A stretch of DNA of 64,000 nucleotides from Chrysoporthe austroafricana. Lineage: Eukaryota; Ascomycota; Sordariomycetes; Diaporthales; Cryphonectriaceae. A program made the position numbers and the translations under genes. Shown piece by piece: positions 1 to 9,735 of the stretch. The stretch is from NCBI GenBank assembly GCA_001051155.2, contig JYIP02000003.1, forward strand, positions 2,666,001 to 2,730,000. The letters run 5' to 3'. Within the stretch, counting starts at the first letter, position 1; the number at the start of each line of letters is the position of its first letter. The notes beneath the pieces are model-generated. The model did no database searches. It saw only the letters and a list, made by a program, of their open reading frames with translations, and had not been told where the DNA came from.

Positions 1-383
1 GCCAGGGATGGATTGGATCACCTCAGGCCCCCCACTATCGACTCTGTTATCTATCTGCCGTGACAGCGCAGGCCGTCTGCATTCGTAGTGTTTTGGGTTG
101 GCATTCCGGTTGCGGGACCTGAATGCAGCCGTGGTTGGGGCATGTCTCAGTCGCTACGTCAGGACTTGCCACCTCGTACTATGCATGCCGGCACCCCAGC
201 ACTATTAGCACGACAGCAGGACAACACCCGAGGTGCGGCCCATGACCGACCAGCACCAGCAGCTCTCGCGTCCCAACATTTTCCGTGCACTGCCCTGGCC
301 GGGCAGGTGACTGATCCTACCCGGGCCGGAACCGGGCGTGCCAAGGTTTTGTGAAGAGAAGGAGGGAGAAGGGGGGGGGGGTT

Positions 384-472
384 TGGAGAGGGAGAGAGAG
401 AGCGCGAGAGAGCGCGAGAGACGCCTAGAGAGAGAGAGACAGAGAGAAAGAGAGAGAGAGCGAGCGCGCGAC
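384..472. repeat. (GA)n purine microsatellite
   Basis: An interrupted GA/GAGA tract with several GCGC interruptions follows a run of eleven G. It is low complexity and non-coding. Confidence 0.85.
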
Positions 473-2116
473 AGAGTTCAGGGTGACCCGCTGGGCTGGG
501 CTGGGCTGGGCTTGGGGGGGGGCCTGCTGCTGGTGCTGGTGCTGGTGCTGCTGGGGCCTGTTCCAAGCCGGCGCCTCCGTCTCGGGCGCATTGAGCTGTA
601 TTACCCTACTACGCGGTACCGTGGACTGCTGCCCTGGCCGCCGATCTTTTACGTGCTACGTAGTAGGGCGGCCATGATGCGGCCACATGCACTTCTTTTT
701 CTGGGCTTGAAACTCATCCTCTGTTCCTCCAGTTAGCGCTCCCGCCTGCGCCGGGCAGCCCTGCCCTGGCGGTCCCGTCCAGCCCAGCCCGCGCAGCAGG
801 CGACGTCTCCCGGGACAAAAAGGAAGAGCAGCTCGACGCCATCGGACCACCTGAGGCCCAGATGGTCCCTTGTCCTTATGCTGTGCCGTGCTGGGCTGCC
901 GAGAGCCCACCCGCCCCGCCCGCCTCGCCAAGCCAGGCCAACCCAAGGCCCGACCTGGCTGTTTGCTCACCGTCCTTCTCCCGTCGTATCCATCCTCTTG
1001 TTCGTGCTCCCCCCCTACTGTCCTGTGGTGGTGGCCCGAAGGGGGATGCGCATCGTGCCCGTCTGCGCGCCGGCCGGGTCAGGCCCAGCTGAGCTAGCCG
1101 GGCAGATGCAACACCACTGTAGCAGTGACGGACGGCAAGCTGCTGCGCCGGCCAAAGCCGCAGCCACACATACCGTAACGGTCGTAGCACACACGCGCCC
1201 TCTCCCCCTCCCCTCCTCTCTCTCTGCGCCCCCTCTCGCTCGCTCTCGCCCTCGCCCTCTCCCTCCTCCTCCTCTCCCTCGCCTCTGGTCCCTCCGGTCC
1301 ACTTCTCGAACCCACTCGGGCACCCTCGGCGCTCCAATCAGGACCCGTCAGCGTACCGCAGGCCGCCTGGATCAGGGCTGCCTATGGGTGATGGTGGAGC
1401 GGGCGGTGGGGAGACGAGAACCTTGCGGGGCCCGCTTGGCTGCGCATCCCTACCTAGTACTGTGCTGTAACCCTGCGCGCTGCACGCTGCCTCTCCGGTC
1501 CCTCGCTGGACGCTGGACTGGACACAGCAGCAAGCAAGCAGGCTGGCACGGCTGGCTGATCAGCGGCCCAGCGGCCACAACCCCCCCTTGTCTCGCCCTG
1601 CCGCCCTCACCCCTGCGACTCTGTCCACCCGCCCCACTTAACCCCCTAAAGCCCCCCCAAGTGGCCCCCCGGTGACCCCCCAGCGCCCCCCTGCCGCGCG
1701 ACACCTCTCCACCAAGACACCCTGGAACAGGGGCCCCCCCGGCCCGCAGAGTCTTCCACACGCATTCCAGAAACACCCCATCCTGGCACGCCTGGCCCGT
1801 CCCATCCCTGGCCGCCCTTCTTCCCTTACCCCCCCACGTCCTCCATTGCTCACTGCCCACCCACTGATCGTCCATCCTCTCTACCCGCCTTGGTCGCTCG
1901 TCCCAGATCTGATCTGACCGAGACCGCATTTTGCTGCTGCTCGACCAACTGCCGCCTATACGCTCCATCCTTTTATCCCCTTCTATTCCCTCCCTCCCAC
2001 GCGCACACATACACGCACCCAAACCCCCTTCCAATCCTCTCCGCCCGCTGCCACCAACCACCATCGCGAACAGCCGTAAGCCTCACGCTCTCGATCCTAC
2101 CCACCGAACCGGACCT

Positions 2117-2141
2117 CACCACCACCACCACCACCACCACC
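2117..2141. repeat. (ACC)n trinucleotide repeat
   Basis: A perfect ACC/CAC repeat of about eight units. A second, interrupted ACC-rich tract lies at about 2326-2389. Both are within the CT/AC-rich leader. Confidence 0.85.
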
Positions 2142-2659
2142 TGGACCTACTCCTCGATATCGTGGGCCGACGCCACCTGGATCATCCACCACACTGCTCA
2201 ACGCGACCGGACAGGCGGATTACTTTCCTTTTTCTCCATCGACCACCATCCTCTCATTCAGACGCCAGGGACGCTGCCTGCAGCTCATCCCCGCCTAGCC
2301 TCTCCTCTCCCCTCTGGGACTGCTCACCATCACCACCACCATTACCACCACCTCCACCACACGGCGACACCACCACCACCACTACCACTCCCCCGCCTGC
2401 ATTGGAATCTGCCTATACCCGCTGCTCGTCAGCAGATCAGTCTCCAGACCTCCCTCCCCTGGTTGGCTCTCGGCACTTGGGTGCAACCTTGTCCAGACAT
2501 CTCCCCCCTTCCGTCTCGCGCTCTTCCCCTCTTGGCTGCATCGCGCCACCCTCCCAGCCTCTAACCGCTGGCCCACCCTCCTGGGTCGATCTGCCCCAGG
2601 ACCATACCCGTCTCCGCTCTCTCTCTTCCCTGATCACCCTCAGGCGCTGCCACGCTTCG

Positions 2660-2663
2660 ACAA

Positions 2664-2705
<42 letters not shown>

Positions 2706-2706
2706 C
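2660..2706. repeat. Compound (CA)n-(GA)n microsatellite
   Basis: About ten CA units run straight into about twelve GA units, roughly 240 bp upstream of the chosen RGS start codon. It is probably transcribed as part of the 5' leader. Confidence 0.85.
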
Positions 2707-2946
2707 AGCCCTCGGCAGCCCGGATGAGTCTCCTTCACAGAAACTAAAGCCTCTCCGTCTGGCTGTCTGGATCCGCCAGGCCCGAGCAACCCGCTGTCGT
2801 GACTAGCTGTCATCTTGTGCGGCGGAGACATGACAAGAACGAGGGTACGAAGTCACGCTCCCGCCTATCTGACACCGAGTCCTTCTCCGAGGGAACAATC
2901 ACCAGAGCCGCCAGCACAGGCCCGGCCAGGCGGTGATCCAGCGACC

Positions 2947-4755
2947 ATGGCTTCATCCAGGCCTGTCAGCCTGGCACCGTCCGTCGGGACCCGGATGCCT
3001 TCCCTTCATGAGATCCTCACCGATTCGGCGTCCCACCCCTATACCCTCAGCGCCTTCATGGCCTACCTCTCCCAGAACCACTGCCTCGAGACCCTCGAGT
3101 TCACCATGGAAGCCGACCGCTACAGGCTCGCATACTCGCAGGCTCAGCAGGACTTCCTGGACCACGGCGACCACGTCACCGGCCTGTGGCACAAGCTCAT
3201 CCAGGCCTACATCCAGCCCTACGGATCTCGCGAGGTCAACCTCCCGGCTCACGTCCGCGACCGCCTGCTGAGCCTCCCGTGTGGGCCCCCACCCCCCGAT
3301 CCGTCCGAGCTGGACGAGGCCGTCAAGATCGTCTACGAGCTCATGAGCGACTCCGTCCTCGTCCCCTTCGTGGGCTCCTTCTCGCAGCCCCTCGACGACG
3401 TCCTCGTCGCCGAGGAGAGGCCTTCGGAGTCGAGGCACAGCAGGTCACGCTCCCGGTCTTCCAAGGACATGTCACCCAAGCATGACTCCAGCCGGTCCCC
3501 CCGGACGTCATTCCTCCCGCATCTGAGCATCAACATGAGCCGCCGGAGCGACGCCAGCACCCACGTCGCCTCGGCGACGATGAGCGAGCCTGGCGACAAG
3601 GACGACATGACCGACGACAGCGAGGCGAACTCACCACCCGCCACGGAGCCTATGACGCCCCCCACGACCCCGCCCACCTCGGAGTGGACCTTCGCCGCCC
3701 ACCCTGGATCCCTTCACAAGGCGATCAGTGCGCACAGCAACGGTTGGAAGAAGGTCGGCGCCAAGCTGGGCCTGGGCAGGAGGTCTCGGTCCACGCACCG
3801 GGCCACCAGCAGCTCCATCACCAGCGCCGCGACGCCGGCTGCCGGTTTATGAGGGCGGCAGGCCCCGCCACTACCTACCACCACCTCCTCCACTACAAAA
3901 CCAACACCCTTCTTTGAGACCGTCGCAACGCCTCCTGACGGTGTGCGCATGCAAGAATGGGAAGAGCCTCATCCCGGTCGACGACTTTCTATGCCGAACG
4001 ACGCACCGACCACCTGGGGCATTCATAATGGGGGAGAGGGCCGTAGGGGTAGCGTGGCCGCAAAAGGCCAGTGGCCCGAGCACTCGACTTTTAGGTCGGG
4101 TTTCAGTTTTGCTGCATCAGCGACGAAGGAGAGGAGGTTCGGCCGGGGCCGAACGCGGAACATGCCTCAGCAGCTTATCTTGGGGCATACAGGCCACCCA
4201 AGGCCCGAGATCCAGACAGCGCCCCTGCTGCGGCCTGACGTGGACTACCGTCGCCACAGCACCCCCGGCGGTGGTTGTATCCAGGAGATCCCAACTCCTG
4301 AACCGAGTGACGCCAACACTGATATGTCGGGCACGGACAGCGACACGGACAGCAGCAGCATCTCGGCACCGCCTAGGAAGAGGATCGCCCTCGAGCCTCT
4401 GGATACCTCAATCCAGGGGTCCCAGCTCGCCGACCCTGCCAACCACCTCGGGGTTCCCATGGATGTCGACACATCCGAACCTCATTCGTACAGCACGGCT
4501 GGCTTGGACGCGGCGGCTTTTTCCGTCATGTCTCCTGATGAGGATCTGTACGGCTGGAATGCGTTTCTGGCTCGCAAGCCCCCACACACCGAGACGTCCG
4601 TGCCATACCGACAGAGACGTGCCAGCCGGTCGAAGCGCAGCCTGTTGCAGCGCGTCTTCAGCCCTGGCGGAGCGGTGCCTGATGAGATGCCGTCGACGTC
4701 ACCGACGTCCTACGCCGGCTTCAATCCTTTTGCACCAACACCAGAGGGGCGATGA
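2947..4755 (+). CDS. RGS-domain protein (regulator of G-protein signalling)
   Basis: Expected to speed GTP hydrolysis on a heterotrimeric G-alpha subunit at the plasma membrane and so damp receptor signalling. Model: exons 2947-3844 and 3956-4755, 565 residues. The RGS box lies at about residues 17-150, beginning PSLHEILTDSASHPYTLSAF and including LETLEFTMEADRY. Start: ATG in the strong context GCGACCATGG; an in-frame ATG at 2815 exists but adds only a Pro-rich stretch. The intron (111 nt) has a weak donor GTTTAT, a CTGAC branch and a GCAAG acceptor. Without it the first frame stops at 3850, yet the second block lies in the same frame and continues a Ser/Arg-rich tail. That tail has an acidic Ser cluster (SGTDSDTDSSS) and basic RSKRSLLQRVF. 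The RGS box resembles the small RgsA/Rgs2-like class rather than DEP-RGS FlbA types; subclass is uncertain. The domain call is firm, the splice moderate. Confidence 0.82.
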
Positions 4756-6347
4756 GTTTTCTTGCCCCTCTTCTTTTCCTATTTCCACGCCACACTTGCG
4801 GTTTGTTTCTTTCTTTCTACTTTTCTTTCGGCGTTCTGAACAAAACATGCATATTGGGGAAGCAAAATAGATGATACGGTATCTGTCTCCCGGCGAGGCG
4901 TTTCTTGGGTGGTAACACCGCCTCTGGTTTCATCCGCTCTGCCTATGGGGGCTTGGGGTTACATCATGATCACTTTTCAACCTTGACGATTTGCATCATG
5001 TGGAGTTATCTTGGGTCTTCCTCTCATATGGGTATGGAGGCGTAGGTAATCTGGGTTATGGGATACAGTGGTGGTTCATGAAAAAACAACGCATGCTACG
5101 GCTTTTCAGAGTTGGATTTCTAGGTCGGGAAGCGGAGGAGACAATGCATCATGACACAAAATACCAGTTAGACAGCGTCCTTGCCCTAGGAAAGAAAGGG
5201 CTCGTTGGACAGCCCGCGAGGGCGACCTCAACTAATGTCTACGTTGATGACATCACTGCATATTTCTTCCCACCGCGTCCATATCAAACTCCGACCCTCA
5301 TTATGACCTTGTCGTGGTGCCATCGGCCGATTCGGCAATGCTCAAGGGCCAGCGGAGTTTCTTCTGCTAATCAGACGAGATTCTCGACGGCAGGGTCTTC
5401 CGCCTAGCCCTTTCGCTTCCTCACCGCCAGAAAGGTTGCACGATCTTTATCAGTTTGTGGTCGACGCCACCTTGCCAGGCTGTCTATCGGCCGGTACAGA
5501 GCTGCCCATTGTTCACAGACACGGCTGAGATCTGGTCCATCAGGTGCGACCAGGGCGAGAGAAAAGGAGAGGGTGCCAGGGGAAAGGGGGAAGAAAGAAA
5601 GACGGGATCCGTGCAACCTTGGTTCGCCTGAGACACTGCTAACACGGCGCGGCGGCAGATGGGACAAAAACAGGCGATATTTCTAGGCGCCGAGGGGCGT
5701 AGACGGGGCTGGAGGGAGCTAGCTGGTGCCCAACCCTTCTGAAACACCTGACGGCCGGTCATGCTAATCGTTTAAGTATATTGCTGTGTGGTCTGTATGT
5801 AAATAGTCTTGGCGGCGGTGGGATTAGACAGGGCAGTCAGTCCTACCGGCCGCGTTACGCACGCCCGCTGACCCTGCCGTGTAGTTTGGCGGACGAGCAC
5901 AAGAATTGTGCTGAGCCTTGTCTCGGGATATGCAGATTTAGGCCTCACGGTTCGAGAGACATGAAATAAACGGCAGCGATACGCGAGAGGCGAGAAGGGG
6001 AGAGGCATAGCAATTGAGGATGGGAAAGGCCAGCATGGATGGAGGAAAGGGTCGCATGGCGATTACAAAATGGGATTCTCGAAATGGTAGGATCTGCTCT
6101 ATATACACATCATGCCCGTGGCACATGACTGAGAAATCTGCCTTCTATAATATAATGTCTTGTGACATGGTCGTCTCTCGAGTAAGTCGGAAGAAGTGAT
6201 CGCAAACCGGAGTCCCTCCCGCCAACTGGCAGAGACCAGGGACGAAATCAGAAGGTCTGAGCAGTGTCTATCCAGACGCCGACCCCAATGTTGGTTGATA
6301 TCGCGCTCACAGGCTGTGTACCTCCATTGGCGGCGAAATAGGCCGCC
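4756..6347. other. Convergent 3' intergenic region (RGS / GUT2)
   Basis: About 1.6 kb between two converging genes. The open frames are short and show no family motif. It presumably contains both 3' UTRs and terminators. I see no tRNA or repeat. Confidence 0.6.
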
Positions 6348-8456
6348 TCACTCAGCATCTACAGGTTTGTTATGTCTTGCGTAGAGCTTGAACTCTTCGG
6401 AGGTGGTAAAATCCAGCTTGGCCTGCTCGACTTGCTTCCGTGTGGCCTTGAGCATCGGCTTGGGCAGTCCCATCGACTCGAGGAACGCAACAGCTGCAAG
6501 AGAAGGGTTAGCCTGATCACTCCTGCCAGACCCCGGGTCGCCGGGCAAGGACCTACTGTCTTTCCATTCAACCTCCTGTCGCCTCCTGTCCCACTTGAGC
6601 TCCTCGGCCATGACATCAATCACCTTAGGGAGTGCCTCGAGCGCAGCTTGGGCGTTGAGGAATGCGAGTCTCATCCTCCTGGCCAGCACGTCGACCGCGG
6701 TCTGGGCGTACTCGTGACGGACGGCATAACGGATCTCACCGTCGACGAAGGGGTACAGCTGGGAGATGCGCTCGCCTCGCGCGGGGAAGCGCTGGTCCGT
6801 CGGTTTGCACAGGGAAGCAACCGTCCAGGCGCGGTCACCATAGCTCTCTGTGAGGTGCCTGGCGACATCGGTCTCGACACCGAAGTGCTGTATGATGTGG
6901 ATAAAGAGTGTGCGGCTGAACCCATGAGCGCCTATCAGCCTGACCTTGTGCGTCTGGCATGAGCCGTCCAATATGGCGCCGTCGTCGACAATATCTGTAC
7001 CGCTCACACGAGGAGCATCCGCCACCGGGTGTGTCTTCAGCCCGAATTCCTTGACAGCGGCGTCGACGCACTCCTCGGCCATCTGGCGGTAGGTCGTCCA
7101 CTTCCCGCCAGCGCAGGTGACGAGGCCGGAATCAGAGATGTCGATCAGATGGTTGCGGACAAGAGACTCGGTGTTCTTGGCCTTGGGGTCCTTGACCAGA
7201 GGTCGCAGGCCGGACCAGGCAGCCAGAACGTCTCCTTCCCGAACGTTGATGTCGGGCGAGAGGTAGTGCCGGATCTCGTTCAGGATCCACTTGATGGACT
7301 CGTCATCAGGCAGGGGGTCTTTGGAGATGGACGCGGGCTTGTCAGTCGTGCCGGCAATCGTGTTGCCCTGCCACGGGAGGAAGAAGATGACACGGCCATC
7401 GGAGGTGGACGGGTCGAGCAGGCCCATCTTGCCCGGGCTGTAGTATCCAGGAAGGATGATGTGCACGCCAGAGGCAGGCGCGACAATCTCTTTGCAGTCC
7501 TGGTTGTCGAGCTTCCGGATCCCGTCGGTGAAGGGGCCCGTGCAGTTGATGATGCACTTTGCCTTGATGTTGAACTCCTCGCCGGTCTTGCCATCCCTCT
7601 CGGGGACCAGGTCCTTCACCTTGGCACCGCAGAGCCTGCCGTTGGCGTCCTTGTCAAGGCCCGTAACCTCCATGTGGTTCAGGATCGTCGCGCCGTACAG
7701 GGCCGCGGTCATCGCTATCGAGACGTTCATGCGGGAGTCGTTGTGGGCGCCGTCGTAGTAGACCAGGGCGCCGACCAGGTCTGTCCTCTTGAGCATGGGG
7801 AAGGCGTCGATGGCCTTGCTCTTGGTGAGGAAGTAGGAGCTCTCGATGCCCTCGCTCCCGGCCAGGAGGTCATAGAACTTGGTGCCGGCCCAGTAGTAGG
7901 GGACCTTCCACCACTTGTCGAGAGGCAGCATGATGGGGAGCCACATGCTGAGGTGCGGCGCGGTCTGGAGGAAGTACTTGCGCTCCTTCAGGGCCTCCCT
8001 CACGAGCTGGTACTGGGCGTAGTCGAGGTTCCAGACGGCCTTCTCGAGGTAGCGGACGCCGCCGTGGACGAGCTTTGTGCTCTTGCTGCTGGTGCCGGAG
8101 CTGAAGTCATCGCGCTCGACGAGGGCGACCTTGAGGCCACGGGTGGCGGCGTCGAGGGCGACACCGGAGCCCGTCGCGCCGCCGCCGATGACCAAGACAT
8201 CGTACTCCCCAGCGCCGGCGGCGCTCTTCTTGAGGTCTGCTATCTGCTCCAGGCGGGACTTCTCGCGGGGGAAGCGCGGCAGCTTGAAGTTCCCGTCGGC
8301 GCCGTATATGGGAGGGACGGCTGGGGGTTCATGGCCGGGTATCTCGCGAGGGCGGTATGCGTAGACGAGCAGGCCACCGGCAGCAGTTGCGATCGAGGCT
8401 GGGAGGGCAAGCCGTCGTAACAGGCCGGGACGGGCAGCTCTTGTGAAGGCGGGCAT
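6348..8456 (-). CDS. GUT2: Mitochondrial FAD-dependent glycerol-3-phosphate dehydrogenase
   Basis: Oxidises glycerol-3-phosphate to dihydroxyacetone phosphate on the outer face of the inner mitochondrial membrane, passing electrons to ubiquinone (glycerol catabolism and the G3P shuttle). Exons 6557-8456 and 6348-6493 give 681 residues; the 63-nt intron (GTAGGT donor, CTAAC branch, TTGCAG acceptor) is in frame, so an unspliced reading looks like an uninterrupted 702-residue protein. Removing it restores a continuous C-terminus around EWKDT-VAFLESMGLPKP. N-terminus: basic presequence plus a hydrophobic stretch (about residues 15-34). FAD Rossmann motif GGGATGSG at 91-98, then the family signature SSGTSSKSTKLVHGGVRYLE. 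The conserved GTTDKP, GLRPLV and CAGGKWTTYR blocks follow, with a C-terminal GPD domain. No EF-hand is visible, as in fungi. A probable 5' UTR intron is listed separately. Confidence 0.97.
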   Translation of the reverse strand: MPAFTRAARPGLLRRLALPASIATAAGGLLVYAYRPREIPGHEPPAVPPIYGADGNFKLPRFPREKSRLEQIADLKKSAAGAGEYDVLVIGGGATGSGVALDAATRGLKVALVERDDFSSGTSSKSTKLVHGGVRYLEKAVWNLDYAQYQLVREALKERKYFLQTAPHLSMWLPIMLPLDKWWKVPYYWAGTKFYDLLAGSEGIESSYFLTKSKAIDAFPMLKRTDLVGALVYYDGAHNDSRMNVSIAMTAALYGATILNHMEVTGLDKDANGRLCGAKVKDLVPERDGKTGEEFNIKAKCIINCTGPFTDGIRKLDNQDCKEIVAPASGVHIILPGYYSPGKMGLLDPSTSDGRVIFFLPWQGNTIAGTTDKPASISKDPLPDDESIKWILNEIRHYLSPDINVREGDVLAAWSGLRPLVKDPKAKNTESLVRNHLIDISDSGLVTCAGGKWTTYRQMAEECVDAAVKEFGLKTHPVADAPRVSGTDIVDDGAILDGSCQTHKVRLIGAHGFSRTLFIHIIQHFGVETDVARHLTESYGDRAWTVASLCKPTDQRFPARGERISQLYPFVDGEIRYAVRHEYAQTAVDVLARRMRLAFLNAQAALEALPKVIDVMAEELKWDRRRQEVEWKDSRSLPGDPGSGRSDQANPSLAAVAFLESMGLPKPMLKATRKQVEQAKLDFTTSEEFKLYARHNKPVDAE

Positions 8457-8616
8457 CTTCTATGTCGGCTCGTGCCTGAGGGCGGCGAGCAGCGGGCGCC
8501 GTCGGGCGGACAGGGACACAGAGGCGTGAAAGCCCTGACGAGGCGAGGAGGATGCGGCGGCGATGGCGACGAACAATGCCGCGTGGTAAGCGCGTCGGTA
8601 TCCGATACGGCCAGGA

Positions 8617-8680
8617 CTGTATCGAGCGAGACAGACGGTCAAGTTAGCGCTCGATGGATTCCCGAGGACGCGGCACTTAC
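8617..8680 (-). other. Predicted 5' UTR intron of GUT2
   Basis: Reading leftwards, a consensus donor GTAAGT at 8680 is followed by GCTAAC about 40 nt on and the acceptor ATACAG ending at 8617. The 64-nt length matches introns elsewhere in the window. It lies about 160 nt upstream of the start codon and outside any open frame, which suggests a spliced leader. No transcript evidence is available. Confidence 0.6.
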
Positions 8681-8967
8681 GGGAGGGTAAAGGTGATGGT
8701 GGGTGGCAGGGAGAGACAGGGAGACGGCACGGGCTGGGTGGCGTGGGTGCGGTGATGGTCAGGAAAGCAACATCGTGGGAACTGGCGGCCGGGTTGGGAT
8801 CCGGAGGTGCTGTGGACTCGAGTAAGTGTAGTGCTGTGGAGGAGGAGGCGCGCAGAGTGGAGGGCGATGACGTGAATTGTGGGCTCTCGAGGGGGGCGGA
8901 CTGCTGCCCGCGGCTGCTGCTCACCAGGAGGAGGCCTGGCTTCCCAATGCCGCGCGCTCTATATCTG

Positions 8968-8995
8968 TGTATATATATACAAAAATATATATACA
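8968..8995. repeat. Alternating TA tract in GUT2 upstream region
   Basis: An imperfect alternating purine-pyrimidine AT run in otherwise GC-rich DNA. It could act as a promoter or unwinding element, or be a simple repeat. Confidence 0.6.
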
Positions 8996-9048
8996 CTGTG
9001 CTCCCCCCCAGGCCTGCGTGGTCGCGTCGATGACTGACGATGGTGCTT

Positions 9049-9105
9049 GGAGGAGGAAGCGGCGGGAGGAGGAGGAGGAGGAGGGGGGGAGGGGGAGGGG
9101 GAGGA
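9049..9105. repeat. (GGA)n / G-rich microsatellite
   Basis: GGA units grade into GGGGGA runs on the plus strand (CT-rich on the GUT2 sense strand). Confidence 0.8.
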
Positions 9106-9735
9106 TAAAGCTTGCCGCAGAAATGCCGTGCCCCTCGACCTCGACACATGTGAGGCTGCGGTCGACCCCTGCCTTCACCCCACGCCGGAGAAGCTGCGGT
9201 GGGACCCTGGGGTGGCAGACCTCCGCAGGAACACCCCCCCACCCCACACCCCAGCACCCCAGCAGTGCTGTGCTTACTGGGTACCATAGCAGGTATCCCC
9301 CCGGGTGACGCCCCCAGGGGCACCCCCCAAGCCCTACGGATTACTGCTAAGGGCTTAGCTACTGGGCAGGTGTCCAGCTGCCCAGCAGGTGGGGGCGCAG
9401 GCAAGGCGGCGGCTCTTCGGCGGGAGAAAGTCCTCCAATCACTTCCCAATCTCCTCCCAGTTTATCCGACGTCTTTCTTCCCCTTCCTACATTCCTAGTA
9501 GTACCATGCATCTGGCTACCGGGTGTCTACAGAGACAGCATCCATCGTGGTGGGCGGGCACATTCCAGACGCCCCCTTCACGTTGGTGATGTGACGGCAC
9601 AGCCAGCCTGTAGCTTCAGATGCCGTCCAGCTGCGGCTTCGACGTCCACCCGCGCGCAGGAGCTGGGTGGGTTGGGGGGGATATATCTCGATCAGTCGGG
9701 ATCTACATAGATTAATTAACTATACAGGTTCACCT

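Larger units (their letters stand above)
1..2946. other. Long GC-rich, CT-biased leader/intergenic region
   Basis: No coding region is supported here. The open frames present are low-complexity products of repeat tracts (Glu/Arg from GA, Pro/His from CAC) and match no family. From roughly 1190 to 2640 the plus strand is strongly pyrimidine-rich (CT, CCCT and ACC runs), which is typical of promoters and long 5' leaders of fungal regulatory genes. It sits directly upstream of the RGS-domain gene on the same strand, so I infer promoter plus long 5' UTR for that gene. The leftmost few hundred bases could belong to an unseen upstream gene. Microsatellites inside it are listed separately. Confidence 0.6.
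8457..9735. promoter_or_regulatory. GUT2 upstream region
   Basis: 1.28 kb between the GUT2 start codon and the stop of the MHYT gene, both transcribed leftwards, so it holds the GUT2 promoter/leader and the MHYT 3' UTR. It contains a predicted leader intron (8617-8680), an AT-rich alternating tract (TATATATATACAAAAATATATATACA, about 8968-8995) and a GGA/GGGGGA microsatellite. No coding region is supported. Confidence 0.6.

Noticed and set aside
1931..2806. 291-codon His/Pro/Ser frame in the leader region
   Set aside because: Composed of ACC, CT and GA repeats; overlaps other equally open frames and has no family pattern.
7029..8420. 463-codon open frame on the plus strand opposite GUT2
   Set aside because: It is a mirror of GUT2 codons in GC-rich DNA, with no family motif; the opposite strand encodes an unmistakable enzyme.
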